Below, piece after piece: positions 61,991 through 64,000 of a DNA stretch of 64,000 nt. Location of the stretch: positions 7,329,594 to 7,393,593 of the forward strand of contig CM067505.1 of the NCBI GenBank assembly GCA_034509495.1. The letters are read 5' to 3'. The notes beneath the pieces are model-generated. The model was given only the letters and a program-made list of their open reading frames with translations. It searched no databases and was not told the origin of the DNA. Made by a program: the position numbers and the translations under genes. The stretch's first letter is position 1. Each line of letters starts with the position of its first letter. Source of the stretch: Acestrorhynchus altus (lineage: Eukaryota > Chordata > Actinopteri > Characiformes > Acestrorhynchidae).

Positions 61991-62984
61991 CCGTGGGGTA
62001 ATGCACTACCTGGGAGATAACACACCGCTTTGCACATTGTTACACCAGTCCAGAGGTAACATGCTAACTGCAGACTAATGCACTGGCCTTGACGTAATAC
62101 ACTAACTGCAAACAAGTGCACTAACTGCAAGTTTACATGCTAGCTCAGAGGCAGAAACCAAAGCCTTGTCTAGATCAGATGATTGTAGTTACATCACGAA
62201 AAAGTGAAGAGTTATATACATTCAAACCGGAAGCTCACAGAAGCACTAAGATATGATATGCTGGCAACCCTCCTCAATATCTGATGAGCCAGGACAATAA
62301 CAAAAGCCAGCTGTGAGAACATGGAGAGAAAGGCTGGCTATGCTACAGCTGATTTACTGTGCCTGCGCTCCTGAGGCTAAACCCCTACCCTGAGCGTTCT
62401 GTCTGAAGCACAAGGTTCTGTGTTTCAGAAAGCATCAAACGTGAAACGGGAGGTTTGCTCCTGAATGGTGACTTTATTCCATTTGAATAAGGGAATTCCC
62501 TGGAGTTGGGTGCTAATAATAAACTTTGCATGCTTTCTCACAGGGCCAGATGTTGGGGAGCACAGATTTGTTGATATTCCACGTCGCCTTTTCACACTGA
62601 GGAATGTATTTAGCCCAGCGAGCCCCGAGTTAACCCAAACGGTTTGGCCTTGAGCTACTGCTACTTCACAAGTTCAACAATTCAAGACTTCTGTGTGTTT
62701 ATCAGTGTATACACGTCGGTATGCTGAGAACGCTTAATATAAAGCCATGAGCCACTGTGCCAGCATGTTCTTTTGTGGACAAACCAAACTGTGAATAATT
62801 GAACGGAACAAGTCCTTCACATCCCCAAGGCTCCAATTAGTTCAGATCCACATGCAATCAGCTCACTGAGCAAGTGACACAGCAGAGACGACCACACTGG
62901 GATCAGGCATTTAGAAGGTTTGCAGTAAGGAGACAGTAACAAAATGCATTTTAGCGAAGGGGTCTTAATGTGGTGAAGGTATCA

Positions 62985-63130
62985 CTGGTATTTGTCACTC
63001 AGGCCATTTTCAACAGTCATGTGCACTGGAAACCAGACCTCCACGAGCTCCCCTATGAGCTCCAAGTCAGCAAAAAAACAACACTTTTTGATCTTTAGTG
63101 CGGTGATGATCAGATTAGGTGGGGTGGTCA
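62985..63130. repeat. Local direct repeat, copy 1
   Basis: Contains TTTTCAACAGTCATGTGCAC and CAAGTCAGCAAAAAAACAAC, parallel to TTTTCAATAGTCATGTACAC and CAAGTCAGCAAATATAAAGC at 63800-63900. Copies are about 800 bp apart with LINE text between. Confidence 0.55.
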
Positions 63131-63269
63131 CTTAAAAAAATGTACTCATTGTTCTTCCTGTAGTGGTTCTGCAGAAGCCCATAGAGATGCTGTGATTTCA
63201 AGACTTTGAAAACCCCTTTCTGATGACATGACGGAGGGCCACCTGCTTCATAAAGGACAACCTCACCAA

Positions 63270-63400
63270 GCACACACACTCTTTGCTCTGCTTCCCTCAA
63301 GGAGGAGGTTGCGGGACATTAAGTGCAAAATCACTAGAATGAGAAACAGTTTCTTCCCTGAAGCTGTAAGACTCTTAAACTCTAACTAGACAAACCATTG
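63270..63400 (+). pseudogene. LINE C-terminal remnant
   Basis: Reads RRLRDIKCKITRMRNSFFPEAVRLLNSN then stop, a C-terminal motif common at the end of fish LINE proteins. Downstream AT-rich text to about 63600 is probably its 3' UTR. Family not determined. Confidence 0.5.
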
Positions 63401-63784
63401 CGATGACACTTTAAATGGACACTCGACACTGTATCCACGCTGCTGTTTTCTTCTCTTACTCTGCTATAAGCTGCTATATTAATACCCATCTGCTCACAAC
63501 TGTGACTCATCTGCACCTTAGTTATATCATTGTTATTGTATCTCCTTTCTTATAACTTTATATACTGTTTATTATGTTTCAATGTTTATATATATATATG
63601 TGTTTTTTGGGGTGTAACCGGGACCTTGAGTACATTTTTTCTCCTTTACATATGGTACAAATGCTTTGATTTTTTTTGGAAATGCTCATTCTTGCAGTCT
63701 GGGTAGAAGTCTGGATCGGTTATATGAAGAATGCATGGTTGTAGTAACATAATGCATGCTGGGTAATGAAGCAAAAGATCACTG

Positions 63785-63930
63785 TCTTTGAGGCGTTTTT
63801 CAATAGTCATGTACACATAAACCTAGTCCTCAGCAACTCTGTAACAATTCTCAAACAAGTCAGCAAATATAAAGCTTTTCATCTTTTATTGAGGTGACCA
63901 TCTGCTTAAGTGGCAGGGACACTTGAAGGG
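63785..63930. repeat. Local direct repeat, copy 2
   Basis: Partner of the 62.99-kb copy, same orientation, with a small insertion between the two shared segments. Confidence 0.55.
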
Positions 63931-64000
63931 GAACTCCAGCTGAAATTATAACTTCACTCATTGTTATATCTGCTTTAATCATGCCATAGTTGCTTCCTGT

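Larger units (their letters stand above)
34287..64000. other. DNA upstream of the znf516 start exon (first intron and/or intergenic)
   Basis: No second protein-coding gene or RNA gene seen. Besides listed elements, the spans 40.4-41.9, 42.5-43.8, 45.1-47.7, 48.1-48.9, 49.2-50.9, 55.7-56.7, 57.35-57.95, 59.25-62.4 and 62.15-62.98 kb show AT-rich sequence, simple repeats and short chance frames. A CpG-bearing stretch at about 48380-48560 and one at 56440-56700 are possible regulatory or first-exon candidates but have no decisive signal. Confidence 0.5.

Overview
This window is vertebrate nuclear DNA, almost certainly from a teleost fish. It is AT-rich, intron-rich and full of dinucleotide microsatellites. 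It carries Tc1/mariner-type remnants, small inverted-repeat elements, a tRNA-derived SINE and LINE 3' ends of the kind common in fish. The SINE near 8.4-8.8 kb resembles one I associate with otophysan fishes (characins, catfishes), but the order cannot be fixed from sequence alone.

One protein-coding gene is supported: a znf516-like C2H2 zinc-finger gene on the minus strand. Four coding exons can be joined exactly: 34061-32369, 26468-25224, 22293-22189 and 14618-14422. All three introns are phase 1 with consensus splice sites. The product is 1079 residues with eleven C2H2 fingers. The initiator ATG lies in an exon whose acceptor is probably at 34287/34288, leaving a 5' leader with two short upstream ORFs. 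A 3' UTR of about 2.1 kb probably runs to an AATAAA signal at 12336-12331. The promoter and first non-coding exon were not found and may lie further right or outside the window.

Layout: 1-12.3 kb is downstream intergenic DNA with candidate conserved non-coding blocks and a three-copy dispersed repeat. 12.3-34.3 kb is the znf516 transcription unit, whose introns hold several GC-richer, homeobox-motif-rich blocks that look like regulatory elements. 34.3-64 kb is upstream DNA (first intron and/or intergenic) dominated by transposon relics, microsatellites and two minisatellite-like arrays. No second gene, RNA gene or CRISPR array was seen.

The most unusual signals are not genes. A block of about 122 bp next to znf516 coding exon 3 has a copy at about 88% identity 12.6 kb away, upstream of the start exon, each next to a GA tract. 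A GC-rich intronic block at 15.67 kb has a partial echo at 16.64 kb that stops where a transposon begins. A three-unit tandem array with a period near 187 bp sits at 56.8-57.3 kb, and a 38-bp minisatellite at 61.55-61.7 kb. I found no evidence of a wholly new biological system.
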